This document shows positions 44,727 to 55,660 of a DNA stretch of 64,000 nt, in pieces. The stretch covers positions 148,729,309-148,793,308 of the forward strand of contig OY998175.1 in assembly GCA_963921935.1 (NCBI GenBank), given 5' to 3'. The stretch is from Galeruca laticollis (lineage: Eukaryota > Arthropoda > Insecta > Coleoptera > Chrysomelidae). A program made the position numbers and the translations under genes. The notes beneath the pieces were generated by a model that made no database searches, was not told where the DNA came from, and was given only the letters and a program-made list of their open reading frames with translations. How positions within the stretch are numbered: position 1 is the first letter of the stretch; each line of letters starts with the position of its first letter.

Positions 44727-44979
44727 ATAGCAATTATTTGAAAAATGGTGTGCTGCAGCAAAATAGATTTTTGAACGATGTCCTTTCTAAATTGGACAGT
44801 ATTGGCGATGATTCCTCTAATGAAATCATAGAAAATCTGGAAGAAGTAAGAAATACTATAACAGATCCATCGAATATGGTATTGTACTTAGCTGGAAATT
44901 TGGAACTTTTGAAAAATCCAACTGAACCGCTCAACAACTTTTTCGTTTCAGATCTTAACGTTATACAGAAACAACAAAA
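44727..44979 (+). CDS. M16 metallopeptidase, exon 9 (last seen)
   Basis: Two bases complete the codon split from exon 8 (giving SEDSNYL), followed by 83 codons and two bases. Acceptor AG is 44725-44726 and donor GTAAGT 44980, phase 2. It reads LKNGVLQQNRFLNDVLSKLD and ends LNNFFVSDLNVIQKQQK. Reading past the donor meets an immediate TAA, so splicing is expected. The family continues for about 200 further residues, which I could not find between 44980 and 64000. Confidence 0.85.
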
Positions 44980-45414
44980 GTAAGTTTCTGTTAACAAAAA
45001 TTATCAATTTAATTTAACTAATTTTATTTAAATAAATGTTTTCTTTGCTAGCTGCAGGTTAACACTGGACAGGCGGCAATCCTTATGATACCTATAAAGT
45101 TCTAAATATTTTTTTTTATTGAGCAATAAGTATAACGCAATAGAATGTTTTAAGCATTTAGACAAAATACTACAAATTGAATTATTTATTTTGCATGCAA
45201 TTCACACATGTCGTCGGTCCAGTGCCAAAACAATGAATGTGCAAAATCGTGATCAAACTTATTTTAGATAATTATTATCAAGTAGTAGGTATAACAAAAT
45301 ATCGAATTCTAACTTGAATGTTGCCTACCTAACAATCTTCCTCTTCATCGCTACTTACACATTCTTCATTATTATCAGGTTCAGGCAATCTATCTCTGAC
45401 CTTATCACTGATCT

Positions 45415-47890
45415 TCAGTGAATTATAAAAGGATGATACATTTTTGGTATAGTTAGATCGCTACATATTTTTTGTAGATCTTGAAACTTCGCAGCATTAA
45501 TTGGTAACTCATTACTGTAAGCTTTATCTAACTGTACCTTTTTTAGCCTTCCACTAGACTTGGTAATACTTACCTCTTTGAATTCATCATTATAATTAAA
45601 TTTGTAAAGTATTTTGGTTTGATCAGCCTTGAGATAGCGAATCCAAAAAACTTGACGCCAGGGAATTTTGCTCAGATTAAATGATTGTATGCCAAATATT
45701 TTAAAGTCTAAAAAATCTTCATGTGTTAATTTTGTTACTTCAAAAGGTCGTGGTTTTACACAAGTGCTTCTGATCATTTGGGCCCAGCCTTCAGAAGAAT
45801 ATAAAGGTACATATTTTGATTTTTGTTCAATTTTTGAGTGGATAGAATCGCATTCTATTTCTGTGTGACCGGTCTCAAAAAATGTATGTTCAATTTGAAC
45901 CAAATTAGGGTGAACCGAGAAAACCTGAAGGCACATAGCAGCAAAAATAGAATTTTTTTATTGACCTCCACATCTATCAGACATCATTCAAACTTTTTTG
46001 ATGGTTGGATGGGCTAGCAAATAATCGCGAATGCTAGAAGCTATTTCGACTGCGCTTCTTTTCCCCCGTGTTTCTTCCCACAGGTAACAATTTACATCTT
46101 GATTTGCCAAGTTATATATTGCTAACTTTCTTGAATAGAATATTTGGCCAGCTGGACCTTTGGGCGTAGTAAGTACCGACTCAAGATCAAAATTAAAAAA
46201 CAGTACTTCTACATTTTCTTTTGCGGTTTGTCTCGAGCTTGACGGACTAGTGTTTTTCTTGTCAAGTGTTGTTGGAAGTTATATTCATATATTTTTTTCT
46301 CCGATTCTGTCATGTTCTTTTGAGCCAAACATTGTTTACATTGATCGTTTTTTGGACGAAAGAATCCTAAATTGTATTCACTGAAAATTCATCTTTATTT
46401 CTCTAAGCACACTGGTTTAATATTTTTTCCATGCACATAGTTTTATACAATCTGTACATAACTGAAATATTTAGAGAGGCATCCGAAAACTTTTTTCTGT
46501 GGACGATCTACAATAGTGTGACTCTACTGCCGGGAATGACGGAATGTGATCCCAAACCAATTTTTCATCCTAATTTCTGAGCTTCTTAAGTGGAGCGTGT
46601 TTTCCACGCAAATTTCCCTCAGTTACTCCACTAGAAGAACATTTTTTACATGCTGCATGTATTAATGAATCTGTGACATTTAGAGTAGCCATGAAGAATT
46701 CACGACAAACTTATCTTTTTGGGCCATCAACGGTCAACATATATACATAAGTGAAACTTCTAGTAGAACCTTCGATATTTTGTGTTACCCTGCTCAACGT
46801 GATTTATGACCAAAACTCTTTGATCATCTAGGGATGGCAGTTTGCGAAACTGGTCGTAAATTTATCGACAGTTTTCTTCTTTCACAAACGTGATGCATTT
46901 ATGGTTTGGTTTTATGGAACATGATGATGGTAATAAAGGGCGTGCGGCTTTCGTTATATTTTTTACACTGATGTATGACTTGCCCATGTGTCTATTATTT
47001 TTCCTTATATTTTTCTTCCACATCGACTCATTTCTTTTCTTCTTCAAAGGATGCCCTTAAATATTAAACAATGAACTAGAATAATTGAATTCTTACCGGA
47101 TTGATTTGTTTGCCGATTTTTAGTAGTAGAATCTGAAGAAGTTGAGCAACTCTAAGAACTGCTGGAGCTCTCTTCTGGATTCTTCTTCATTATCATCCAC
47201 AAGCGTTGAAAGTTGTTGTGGCTTTCTAGAGATCGAATCAATTTCATTAGGAAGCTCCTCAGGATCATTGCACTGGATTTCAACTAAAAAAAGTTAGAGA
47301 TAATTATTTTTTAACTGTGAACTAATATTTATCAAAATCAACGACTACCTTGTGCTATAACCGAAGGTATAACATCGGTGTTTTGTTCCATTCCAAAAGG
47401 CGGATAGTTTTTGTCAAGCTGATCACTGACTACATTATCTAAAAAATTATGCTAATCTTGATTTGAACTATTCTTCATTACACTAACTATTACCTGGATT
47501 ATTTTCAGTTGAATAAGTCCTGTTAAATATTGGCGTATCTTCACTTAGCTGTAAAAATCAAAGTTCATTATAACAAAAAAAAATTATTAAAAGTTGTTTT
47601 ACCTCATTTTTCATGGTAGAAGTAACCTCTGCTGTCTCCGCAACATTTTCTGAAAAAATCAAATACTATTGGTTTTGAAAAGTTTGTTATTTCTCTTACC
47701 TGGAATATTTTCTGAAGGATAGGCTATATCAGATACTGGGCAATTTCACGTAGCTGTTAAAAAATTAATTAAATAAAAAAATATATAATTGTATGTTTTA
47801 CCTTTTTTGTTTGTTAGCAGTTTCATTTGTACTTATCGATTGGCTAGCCAATTCCAACATCCTTTTTGTTCTAGATGTCATTCTCCAAAA
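45415..47890 (-). pseudogene. Decayed multi-exon gene resembling insect DUF7869 proteins
   Basis: On the minus strand, MTSRTKRMLELASQSISTNE (ATG 47882) is followed by short exons with GT-AG borders, then HPLKKKRNESMWKKNIRKNN (about 47057), MGKSYISVKNITKAARPL, a C-C knuckle-like part, FNFDLESVLTTPKGPAGQIF and KLAIYNLANQDVNCYLWEET (about 46190-46080). Then come MMSDRCGGQ near 45985 and, in 45936-45415, FFETGHTEIECDSIHSKIE and TKLTHEDFLDFKIFGIQSFN. The order D.CGGQ.KN, GHT..E.DS.H, then a DF.DFK strand matches a family abundant in insects and annotated as DUF7869. Its biochemical role is unknown to me. Several stops are present. Confidence 0.6.
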
Positions 47891-48560
47891 CAGTAACAAA
47901 AAACTGTGATATGATGTATATCTCTCAGAAAAAAGTCACATTCAGTGTAAACCTTCAAAATGATAAAATTCGGAAAGTGTCACAATCAGATTGTTTCTAA
48001 ATAGGTATATGCAAATATAAAAACACTAAACTGTCACATTCGGGAAACTATTAACACGTTTCACAAAACTAAATACACGAAACTGTTACATTTAAGTTCA
48101 TACTTGACAAAGTTTACATAGCCAAATTCACGAAAGTACCACTTTCAAATTAATTGTGCCAACATTTACAACGCCAAAAACACAAAACTTGCACATTCGT
48201 TTCCTTGCTGTTGGACAATTGTACGCACACTAACTTACGTGAATATGGAATCTGACCTCACCACAATTTATGACGCGTATATACATTCGCTACTGTGGCA
48301 TAGTAACAAAGCTTTCTTCATTAATATGGTGGTGCACATAGGTGGAATTGACCAAATTTGCACATTCACGGTTTTGGCATTGACCGATTATGTGATATTT
48401 TCGATGCGTGGGCATCTTCCGCAAATATTTTTTTTGCAGATAGAACAAATGTCACTCGTTCTATTTTTACACATTGGTGATTGACATTATCGTGCACCAA
48501 TGTCCCAGCATCACGATATGACTTGAGAAAATGATTTTCTAAGACAACTTTTCAAGAAAA
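47891..48560. other. Intron 9 segment, nothing recognised
   Basis: Presumed upstream flank of the minus-strand relic. Motifs resembling CACATTC and TCACAAAAC recur loosely. The open frame 48239-48484 has no recognisable domain. Confidence 0.4.
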
Positions 48561-48589
48561 ATTCAACCTAACGTATAAATTGAGGACAC

Positions 48590-49410
48590 TGCGATTCAGT
48601 GTATATTTTGAGAACATGTTCCCATACTATACGTTATAACAAATGTCTCCATAATACATGGTAGAATTGTCCGATGTTTATAAACGCAATGTATACTTTG
48701 AGAACAGAATAATCATATGCAATTTCTTGGAGTCATAGAAGCTTGAAATGTTGATATAATGTGGAGATTCAGGTTATTTTTGATAATATATTGTATAGAT
48801 TGGGGACATTTAATTCAACCTTCTACAAAATGATGTAGTCACCCTTTGCAAGTTTCTTTGGATTAAGAAAAATAAAATATTTACCAGTTATGCCGTCAAA
48901 CTACACATTTTATTGAAAAATTGTTCATTTTCTAATATCTTGTCAATATTCTTTGAGAACATTCTCAATTGACATTCATTTAATAATTATAACTAATGTA
49001 TGTAACCTGTACATTGTGCTTTCGATCTAGTAACTTTTTTCTCTAAACGTAGACTTTCAAATATGAAACGTTCATTTTCCTTGGAAATAATCAAATCTAA
49101 TGGCGAGATAATCATTAATAACTATAATAATTGCACACATTCTTCTTCATCTTAAATAAGATACTGAGATTTGTGACATTTTAATGATATATTGACTATA
49201 TTGAAGAAACGTCCTTATTATATACGATAACACGTACAGGATGTTTACATATGCTAAGTATACATTTAGGACAAGAGTCATACGCAATATAATGTTGAGA
49301 TTGAGGACATTTTTAGTAGTTCATTATATCGTTCGCGAACATTTATCTACACTTCTACAAAATGATTCTGTAATTTCTTATGATTCTATTAAGAAGCATA
49401 AATGTTGATT
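48590..49410. repeat. Diverged direct duplication, about 600-bp period
   Basis: The blocks TATACGTTATAACA with GATGTTTATAAACGC, GTATACTTTGAGAACAGAAT and CTTCTACAAAATGATGTAG in 48620-48840 recur in the same order in 49215-49370 (TATACGATAACACG, GATGTTTACATATGC, GTATACATTTAGGACAAGAG, CTTCTACAAAATGATTCTG). Copies are about 65-75 percent alike by eye. Non-coding. Confidence 0.55.
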
Positions 49411-50034
49411 CGTTACGAAAAAGGCCTATGATAGCATCGGTAGCATGCAACGATCGGGTAATAAATAAAACGAAAAATCGTGACTAGTCAAGTCCCCAAA
49501 CTATCATGTCTTTACATAATATGTTACACAAAGAGATGTTTCTTTCTTTAATCTTCTTATTTAATATAAATTGACTTCCTATATTTTATACTATTTTCAG
49601 TACCGAAAGTATTAAAAACCGAATTCAGATTATTAACGATTTTTGTAATAATAACTAATATTAATCAATAAAAATAATAATTCTGAGCAAACATTGATAC
49701 GAATTAACTAAAAAATAGTTTAACAATGAATACATGAGAAAAATATTACTTCTTTTTTAGACAGAGTCACCATCATTCATTTCAGTTGATGAACTGACCT
49801 TATTGTTGATTTTTTTACTCATGATAAAATTTCAACAAGCACTGTCACTTAATGTCAATCATTCTATAGGTGCTAGTTGAATAAAAATCCCATATTAGAA
49901 AACAGTCAAATTGTTTTATAAATTCAACTTCTTTGTTTCTATCTGGAATAAAGTTACATAATGAGCATACGTTAGCTGTTTCGTAGTAATTTGAATGTTT
50001 TTTAGGTATAAATACTCGTATATCACGTATTCTA
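49411..50034. other. Intron 9 segment, nothing recognised
   Basis: AT-rich with no coding motif or repeat found. Confidence 0.45.
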
Positions 50035-50042
50035 TCTCACGT

Positions 50043-50248
50043 CAGTGGCATAACTAGGATGAAGTACTGTGGGGGGTTGAACTTGAAGTTTTTCTTATAA
50101 AATTGTAGCCTACAGTTTCTAGCTTCTAATACATTTCATTCAAGTAGGCTTGCTATGATTATGTTTATGAATTCTTTTTTACTTTTAGTGTTCTGGGGGG
50201 AGGGGGGCGGTTCTATTCCCCCTCATCCTCCCGGTAGTTACGCTACTG
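50043..50248. mobile_element. hAT-type MITE with 8-bp target duplication
   Basis: The ends are CAGTGGCATAACTAGG on the left and CCGGTAGTTACGCTACTG on the right, an inverted repeat of about 16 bp with 2-3 mismatches. They are flanked by TCTCACGT (50035-50042) and ACTCACGT (50249-50256), an 8-bp duplication with one difference. The CAGTGGCGTAACTA-type end and 8-bp duplication fit hAT. The element is 206 bp and non-coding. Confidence 0.8.
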
Positions 50249-50256
50249 ACTCACGT

Positions 50257-50841
50257 TTTAGTGAACTGTTTTTTACGGAAAGAAATAAAAGTGAAAATAC
50301 GGTCGTTTTTATTTTTGTATTAAATACCAAATAAAATATTCCAGGACTTTAACGTTGTCGAATTACTAGTCGATATGGTTTCTTATATTAGCAATTGATA
50401 AATTATAATTATCCTCCGTTTTTTAAGATTACGTGTGTGTTATTCATTAAACTGCAGTAACGTATAAGTCATATTTTAACTTTAAAGACATGGACGTTCC
50501 CAAGAGTGATTAGACTGATTAGTGCCCAACTTATAAAATGCGTATCCGAATAGAAATAACAATAACTATAATTGAAAAAGGTTGATTTTCACCGAGCTGT
50601 TCAAAATTTGCCAAAGACAAACAGTTTAAAAAAAATGAATAAAAAGAGTTAATGTCTAACAAATAAAAACGTATGTTAAAAATGAAAGCTTTTAACGAAA
50701 TTGGATTACGATTAAATATTAATTAATAAATATTTAGTTTGTTAAAGAGATGGACTTTTTAACACATCTTTTTAATTATACGAATACCGCTTATCATAGT
50801 TTTTTTTATTGATTTATAATTGTTATTCTTTCAAGATTTTC
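50257..50841. other. Intron 9 segment before the BEL element
   Basis: No coding motif. A BEL LTR would be expected near here, but I could not identify one. Confidence 0.4.
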
Positions 50842-50889
50842 AGTTTTAGAAGGCAATTGTAAGAAAATTGCTGCTAATGAAACGATCGC

Positions 50890-52242
50890 TTGAATGTCGG
50901 CAACAATAGGTTCCAGGTGTTAAATATACAATGTTTTAACATCGACATCGATGGCATTAACTCGGAAAATAGGGAAGAATTTGAGAATAAATTCATCGCT
51001 TTATTATCGAACTTACAGACTAAACCAGAAACCCAGTGTCAAAACATAGATAAAGTAGATAACCCATCTCAAAAAAATAATATCAAACTACCCAATGTAC
51101 AAATACCAACTTTCATAGGAAACGCTCTTGAATTCACATCTTTCATGGACTTATTCACAGCCTTGATAATAAATAACCCTAATTTGTCATCAAATGCTGA
51201 AAAGTTTTTCTATCTAAAAACTTATCTTAAAGGAGAGCCACTTAATATTATTGATCAACTACCTGTAACGGAACATAATTTCCAAATTGCATTACAATTG
51301 TTAGACAGAAGATACAATAATAGTAGACAGTCAATTAATAATCATTTTAATAATTTGTTAAACGCACCTGTTTTAAATAAAAGTAATTATGTGAGCTTAC
51401 GGCAATTGGTAACGAACTCGAGAGCAAATATTGATGCTTTAAAAAATTCTAAACATACTGTTGAAGAGCTATACGAAAATTTGATTATCTATATACTAGA
51501 ACGAAAACTTGATTTCAATACAAAAAAAGCATACGAGGAGCGTACAAAATCATCATTATCCACCTTGGATGAATTCTTTGAATTTTTGGAACATAGATGC
51601 CATGTCTTAGACAACTTGAATACCACAGAATCTAACAAGGATAATAAATTTGATAAAACTCAATCTTATAGTAATTCCTCCCGAGAGGTCAATCACCACA
51701 AATACACTAATAAAACTTCATTTAATTCCTCACAAAATCATCATAGAGATAAATTCAATATTAAAGTAACACTGCACACCAATAATTATCACACTAGTAG
51801 TAACATTTCTTATTCCAATTCACAAAATAGACTTCTCAGATCGCCTCCGCCAAGCTCTCCTCCTCGCAATAAAATCTGCAACTTTTGTAATTCGAGAACA
51901 AACAAAATATATACTTGTCCTGATTTCTCTCTCTTGGTCCCGCTAGAAATAAGTAACGCAGCACGGAGCAACAAACTATGCTTCAATTGTTTAGGTAATA
52001 AACATCTGATACCCCAATGTCCCTCCACACTCACATGTACCATCTGTCATAAAAAGCACCATACACTTCTATACAATGGGAACTCCAACAATTCAGATAT
52101 CACTCCAGATCGCAATGCCTCACTGAACAATGACACCAACAACACCGCAAAGACTCGAACAAGTTGTTCAATGCAGAGCGAAATTCCGCAAGGAGTTGCT
52201 TCACTGTCAGCAGTCACTATAAAAAATACCCATGTACTTTAG
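50890..52242 (+). pseudogene. BEL/Pao gag (DUF1759-like) with zinc knuckles
   Basis: A single open frame of 450 codons without an in-frame ATG near its start (the first codon of the frame is a TTG). IKLPNVQIPTFIGNALEFTS opens the DUF1759 region, and FFYLKTYLKGEPLNII and LQLLDRRYNNSRQSINNHF follow. The C-terminus has CNFCNSRTNKIYTC, LCFNCLGNKHLIPQC and CTICHKKHHTLL knuckles. Gag would form the particle and bind RNA. It is the best-preserved ORF of the element. Confidence 0.85.
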
Positions 52243-52599
52243 TTACCGCAAAGGTACGAGCATACTCGAAACAAGGTCATCCACTAATTTTGAAAGCTTT
52301 GTTACACAGCCCTTAGATTAGGAAAAACATGTTACTCTTACAACTTGCAAATTTCAGGCATTCTTTCTAGCAACAACCTTGTAGATACAATGACAGATGT
52401 CAACATTTATTTAGTCTTGGATAACCAAAAGTTCAAAGTGTCATGTGCTGTCGTAGAAAATATAACACAACTGTTACCCCCAATACGAATTGATCCACAA
52501 AAATTGGAAATTCCGCATTCTCTCGTGCAGCATTTAGCTGATGATGAGTTTTTCATACCATCTGAGATTGACATGCTAATTGGAGCCGACATATATTAG
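52243..52599 (+). pseudogene. BEL/Pao aspartic protease (DUF1758-like), degenerate
   Basis: VTAKVRAYSKQGHPLILKAL then LLHS in one frame is where the catalytic DSGS box should be; the aspartate is lost. After a shift, ILSSNNLVDTMTDVNIYLV, IRIDPQKLEIPHSLVQHL and EIDMLIGADIY (52345-52596) form the rest of the domain, before a stop at 52597. Confidence 0.75.
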
Positions 52600-53938
52600 T
52601 CTTTGCTTAAGGAAGGTTTTATCACCCTAGGTAGAAATAGTCCCACTCTAGTAGACACTCATTTAGAATGGATTGTAGCTGGCACAATACCCTCTAATTG
52701 CATAGATTACTCTTCTCTAGAAAGCACTCCCACTATTGTTTCTCACACTTTATTTGCAACTAACGTTAACCCCTCTCCTCTGGAAGATAAATTAGACACG
52801 ATGCTCGAAAAGTTTTGGTATCAAGAAGAGATTGAAAACCCTTCTCATCTGTCACCGGAAGATGAATTAGCTGAAACAATTTTCACTTCCACGACTCAAA
52901 TTATGGACAATGGAAGATACCAAGTCGCCTTACCGCTGATTCACCCCAACGCTCATGAAAAGCTTGGTGAATCGTTTGCACAAGCCAAAAACAGATTTAC
53001 CTCTCTCCAAAAAAGTTTGAAAAAAACCCTGAGCGTTTTATTGAGTATAAAAAGTTTATTACTGAATATGTTTACTTAAATCACGCTAGGTATATACACC
53101 TCGAGCTCAAGAATATCATATCTGATCACAAATATTTTGTACCTCATCTCTGCATCATAAGGGAGCAAAGTGCCAGTACGAAGCTGAGCATAGAATTTGA
53201 TTTTAGCTGCAAAACAAGTTCTCGTCTTAGCCTTAATAATATCACTCTCAAAGGCCCTCAAGTTCAGCCTGAGCTATATGATATCTTAAGTAGATTTCGC
53301 TCATTCAAATTCGTATTAACTGTGGACATAAAACAGATGTAACGACAAGTGATAATGAATCCCAAATTCAACTTTCTTCAAAATGTGTTATGGAGAAATT
53401 CTCCATCAGAACAATTTTCGTGTATCGAAATGAACAGAATTTCTTTCGGACAAAAAAGTACCCCTATTTGGCCTGTCGAGTGCTTAACGATATTGCAAAA
53501 CGAAATTCAAACTTGACCGTCGCTTCTGATGTCCTACTCAATCAAACCTATGTTGATGACATATTAGCAGGTATGAATTCACCCCATGATCTTGACATTT
53601 TATTAAGTGATTTGAAAATGATTCTAGGGAAAGCTGGTTTTCATCTTCATAAAATATGTTCCAACACTAAAGATATTTTTAATCAAGACTGTCAACTCCG
53701 AAACCGAAATCGACTTTAATTCATCAGACTCCCCCTGTAAAATACTAGGAATGACATGGAATCCTCACACCGATGAATTAAAGATAAATGTTTTTACCTC
53801 ATTCGGAGTTGAACGTTCTTACAAAACCTACAATTCTATCGCATTTATGTCAATGTTTTGACCCGTTAGGTCTTATCAACCCTATTATAGTTAAGTGTAA
53901 ACTGATAATGCAAAAAATATGGTTACAAAAACTTGAAT
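52600..53938 (+). pseudogene. BEL/Pao reverse transcriptase, N-terminal part
   Basis: LVDTHLEWIVAGTIP, then LEKFWYQEEIENPSHLSPED and GRYQVALPLIHPN (52603-53079) lead into the RT. Shifted frames give HARYIHLELKN (53080 on), FKFVLTVDIKQM (catalytic Asp, then a stop in place of the next Tyr), and LNQTYVDDILAGMNSPHDLD (53540-53600), the palm YVDD. The end ILGMTWNPHTDELKINVFTS leads to KIWLQKLE at the LINE insertion point. Confidence 0.8.
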
Positions 53939-54265
53939 CATTCCTATGCTGGTAGCCGACGAGTAAACATCGCTTATCGGTAATTATACCTCATTAAATT
54001 CAAACCAAAATAAGAGTTTTTTTTTTTCGGTGTATCGTTGAAAGTAGTAAATAATTAACAATCATCATGTGATTTTTTTCCAATTCTTGTGATCGATGCT
54101 ATAAACAATTGAGTTTTAAGAAGTGAAGACATTTTATTTTCATCAGTGGCGTAACATCAAGTCAGGTAACTGTTTTTTCCTACCAAATATTTTCAGGGAT
54201 CCATTAGGGACTCCTGTCTCTCCTTTTCATTTGTATTGGCTTTGGTATCCAGGGCCACTTACAAG

Positions 54266-55599
54266 ATGAATATTCATCAATCCCAATCTACTTCAAACTC
54301 TCCTCCCCATACTTCACCTAATGCTACAAAGTCGTATGTTGCGGCTGCACAAACAAAACCTCCCCCACCAACCTTCCCTAAAAGAGAACAAGCAATTATC
54401 ATGCACGCCATAACCAATACCACTCTCTTTGAGTACATAAAAGCCGTAGGAGAAATTGTAACCCCCAAAAATGTAACATTTGCCTCTAGAATCTCAAACA
54501 ACCGCATATGCATCTATTTAAGCTCTACTGCTGTTGTCGATAGACTTCTTAATGAACACGATAGTATATATATTAAATCTAACAATATACCTATTCGAAG
54601 GCTTATCACACCTGCCAAACGAATTCTGATTTCCAACGTCTCTCCCACTATCCCTCACTCTCTTAGAGAAAAAGCTCTAAAAGACATCGGCCTACAGCTA
54701 GCCTCTCCTGTTTCATTCGTGAAATGTGGCGTACCGGACGATAATTATTCTCATATCATGAGTTTTCGCAGAATAACATATTATACCAGAAAACGACAAC
54801 TTCACTCTCCAAACATCCCTTTTAATTACTTTCGATAATACTCCTTACAGAATTTTCGTGTCCACGGATAAACTGGAATGTTTCTTATGTAAACTCCCTG
54901 GACACACCGCCGATTCTTGCACCAATCCACCTAACGCTGAAATTCAAAATCCACCTCCCCCATCTCCTATAGTACAAACAACTACTACACACTCTGACAA
55001 TCTTTCTGTATCTAACACTCAGAGTATACCTGTCGAAGATGATCAACCCAATCTGCCACTTATCGAGCAAGTCAATTTACCTGTAATTCAAGGACAAAAG
55101 AGAGGTCTATCTACGGATAGCAACCTCGAAACTCCCTCTCAGCTATCACCGATAGATACTCCGACCGACAACCAGATGTTCCCTCCTTCATACACAATAC
55201 CTCAAAACTCAATCAAACAGCATAAGAAAAAAACCCAAAACGACCGGAAAAGAGGACTTTAAACTCACACCCACTACTTACTCTACTATACAAGAGCTAT
55301 GCAAAAACAATTCTACTCACCTTACACTGACTGAAACACAACTCACCGCCTTCCTAGAAAACTCATTTGGCTTGTCAGACCCATTGAACGAAGCTCTCTC
55401 TTTCACAGCAAATATACAAGGTCTACTAAATGACTTAACTCTTATGTACAACATAACCAAAGAACGGTCTCTTAAAAATCGGTTGACTAGATTACAGAAA
55501 AAAATAAAACATCAACTAAACCCTGAAGATTCGTCTGACGATAAGAGCTACACATCAGAAACCCAAACTGACGAAGAGTCAAATAATCCCATCTCTTAA
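54266..55599 (+). pseudogene. I-like LINE ORF1 (gag-like) with a CCHC knuckle
   Basis: ATG 54266 starts MNIHQSQSTSNSPPHTSPNA. An RRM-like region (SRISNNRICIYLSSTAVVDR, RRLITPAKRILISNVSPTI) is followed by DDNYSHIMSFRRITYYTRKR. A +1 shift near 54830 leads to YRIFVSTDKLECFLCKLPG, with knuckle CFLCKLPGHTADSC. Another shift near 55250 restores TLTETQLTAFLENSFG and ERSLKNRLTRLQKKIKHQLN, ending at 55599. The protein binds element RNA; two frameshifts inactivate it. Confidence 0.82.
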
Positions 55600-55660
55600 T
55601 TAGCACAGAACTCGTTAGAACCATCAGTCCATATTAACAATATCACTATATACAATAATA

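Larger units (their letters stand above)
5628..44979 (+). other. Gene span: M16-family metallopeptidase (C05D11.1-like), partial at 3' end
   Basis: Nine coding exons join in phase into about 789 codons without a stop. They encode an M16 (pitrilysin/insulinase superfamily) zinc peptidase most like the eukaryotic C05D11.1-like group, related to presequence peptidase. Such proteins have two homologous halves. The N-terminal half carries an inverted HxxEH zinc motif, here HTLEH at residues 69-73, and the histidines and both glutamates needed are present. The family is usually near 1000 residues, so a C-terminal part of about 200 residues is missing and must lie past the last exon seen. Introns 5, 7, 8 and 9 are packed with transposons. 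No signal peptide or membrane segment is evident at the N-terminus. Homology is recognised from memory of the family; exon joins are read directly from GT-AG sites and phase. Confidence 0.9.

Noticed and set aside
50257..50890. 5' LTR of the BEL/Pao element
   Set aside because: No TG...CA-bounded repeat with a second copy could be found, and the 3' side is missing.
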